Shown piece after piece: positions 13,151-14,044 of a stretch of DNA of 14,044 nt. The stretch's first letter is position 1; the number at the start of each line of letters is the position of its first letter. The notes beneath the pieces are model-generated. The model made no database searches. It saw only the letters and a list, made by a program, of their open reading frames with translations, and had not been told where the DNA came from. The position numbers and the translations under genes are program-made. Source of the DNA: Solobacterium sp. Lineage in GTDB: Bacteria; Bacillota_I; Bacilli_A; Erysipelotrichales; Erysipelotrichaceae. Where the stretch lies: positions 1 to 14,044 of the forward strand of contig JAFYGX010000087.1 in assembly GCA_017543025.1 (NCBI GenBank). Direction: 5' to 3'.

Positions 13151-14044
13151 ATGAACGATAAACAGATCTATGCAGCGTTAGAAATATCGGATCATGAAGT
13201 TCGCCTGATTGTAGGGGAGTTTTTTAATACCCGTTTCAATATCATCAAGGTTGAACGGATTCCCTGCACCGGAGTCAGCGGGAGCAGCGTAAATGATCCG
13301 GTAGAAGTAATAAATGCGATTCAGCGCGCATGCCAGGATGCGGAAAAGATGATCGGCGCAAAGATCAAACGGGTCATTCTCGGAATGCCGAGTCATAATA
13401 TGAAGCGGTATTCGCTGAAGTCCAGTGTTCCGATTGAAGGAATTGACGGAACGGTTACGATTCAGGATGTACGCAATGCGGTTCGCCGTGCGGAACAGGT
13501 TAATATCGGAAAGAATTTTGCTCTGATTCAGACCGTGTGCGTGAAATATACGGTGAACGGTATTTCGTCACGCCGGATTCCGATTGGCGAAAAAGCAACG
13601 GAACTTACGATAGATATTGATCTGTTATGCGCTGACAGAAAAATGAGTTTTGATCTTGTGACATGTGTGGAGCAGTCGGGACTGCAGGTAATGGATCTGT
13701 ATCTTGATATTTTTGCGATCGCAAAGGAAGCCGCTCTGTTTGAACAGGCGGTTGATCAGAACATTATTGTCCTGAAGATGGAGCGTTCCACAACCACACT
13801 GGGCCTGATTACGCAGGGACGCGTGAATTCCGCAATGATCCTGGATGCCGGAGTAGGAACAATTGCTTCTGCATTGATTGATAAGTATGGACTGAATACA
13901 ACCGATGCATGTGAGCTTGTAAAATACAGTGCTCAGCTTGGCAAACGCGAGTACAGTGATAATCCGGTTTATATCTGGCAGGATGGGTCTGATGCAAGAA
14001 AGATCACGGAGAAGGAGCTTTGCATGTGCCTTCGTCCGATGGCA
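13151..14044 (+). CDS. FtsA-like cell-division/actin-fold protein (3' end outside window)
   Basis: The frame is open from ATG 13151 to the window edge, giving 298 codons with no stop. The layout is that of FtsA. The N-terminal actin lobe is IYAALEISDHEVRLIVGEF, then AIQRACQDAEKMIGAKIKRV, then VILGMPSHNM. A 1C-like domain follows (about 85-175), with RRAEQV, then IQTVCVKYTVNGI and RIPIGEKATELTIDI, and then VEQSGLQVMDLYLDIFAIAKEA. FtsA normally tethers FtsZ to the membrane and binds ATP. Here the phosphate-1 motif (usually D-I-G-T) reads EISD at 11-14, and the phosphate-2 motif (usually D-I-G-x-x-T-T) reads KMERSTTT at 209-216, so ATP binding may be weak or lost. The ribosome site AAGGAG is 12 bases from the ATG, a little far. 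The C-terminal membrane helix cannot be seen. Confidence 0.75.
   Translation, partial: MNDKQIYAALEISDHEVRLIVGEFFNTRFNIIKVERIPCTGVSGSSVNDPVEVINAIQRACQDAEKMIGAKIKRVILGMPSHNMKRYSLKSSVPIEGIDGTVTIQDVRNAVRRAEQVNIGKNFALIQTVCVKYTVNGISSRRIPIGEKATELTIDIDLLCADRKMSFDLVTCVEQSGLQVMDLYLDIFAIAKEAALFEQAVDQNIIVLKMERSTTTLGLITQGRVNSAMILDAGVGTIASALIDKYGLNTTDACELVKYSAQLGKREYSDNPVYIWQDGSDARKITEKELCMCLRPMA

Overview
The window looks like a chromosomal housekeeping region of a low-to-moderate GC Gram-positive bacterium (Bacillota). The run rlmN-stp-prkC-rsgA-rpe-thiN next to rpmB, with priA and rsmB upstream, is the classic Firmicutes arrangement. The reduced gene set and an FtsA-like gene next door would fit an Erysipelotrichia-type lineage, but that placement is an inference and is not proven by the sequence.

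Layout. Positions 1-345 carry the 3' end of an unrecognised gene. It converges on proC (minus strand, 386-1174), which has its own terminator at 353-372. proC is divergent from priA (1224-3389), which is followed 6 bases later by rsmB (3396-4619). A clear promoter then drives pta (4691-5674) and a tiny unlisted zinc-ribbon gene (5677-5826), closed by a strong hairpin terminator. From about 5859 to 6184 lies a non-coding stretch. It holds a structured, probably transcribed RNA with its own intrinsic terminator, flanked by two nearly identical small hairpins about 296 bases apart. I read this as an ORF-less IS200/IS605-like element whose RNA may be an IscB/IsrB-type omega RNA (HEARO). That identity is unverified. 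The second operon follows: rlmN (6339-7376), stp, prkC, rsgA, rpe and thiN (ends 12209), all overlapping or nearly so. It faces rpmB (minus strand, 12287-12505) across back-to-back terminators. About 500 bases of possibly decayed DNA follow, then a promoter with an overlapping dyad, and then the first 298 codons of an FtsA-like gene that runs off the window.

How the genes work together. priA (replication restart), rsmB and rlmN (rRNA methylation), rsgA (30S maturation) and rpmB (L28) concern replication and ribosome building. The stp/prkC pair is the phosphatase/PASTA-kinase switch that links cell-wall state to growth. pta, rpe, thiN and proC serve central metabolism (acetyl phosphate, pentose phosphates, thiamine diphosphate, proline). 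Compared with the usual Firmicutes order, def and fmt are missing between priA and rsmB, and pta plus the RNA element sit between rsmB and rlmN.

Several starts were moved from the longest open frame on ribosome-binding-site or family grounds: rlmN to 6339, prkC to 8121, rpe to 10952 and rpmB to 12505.
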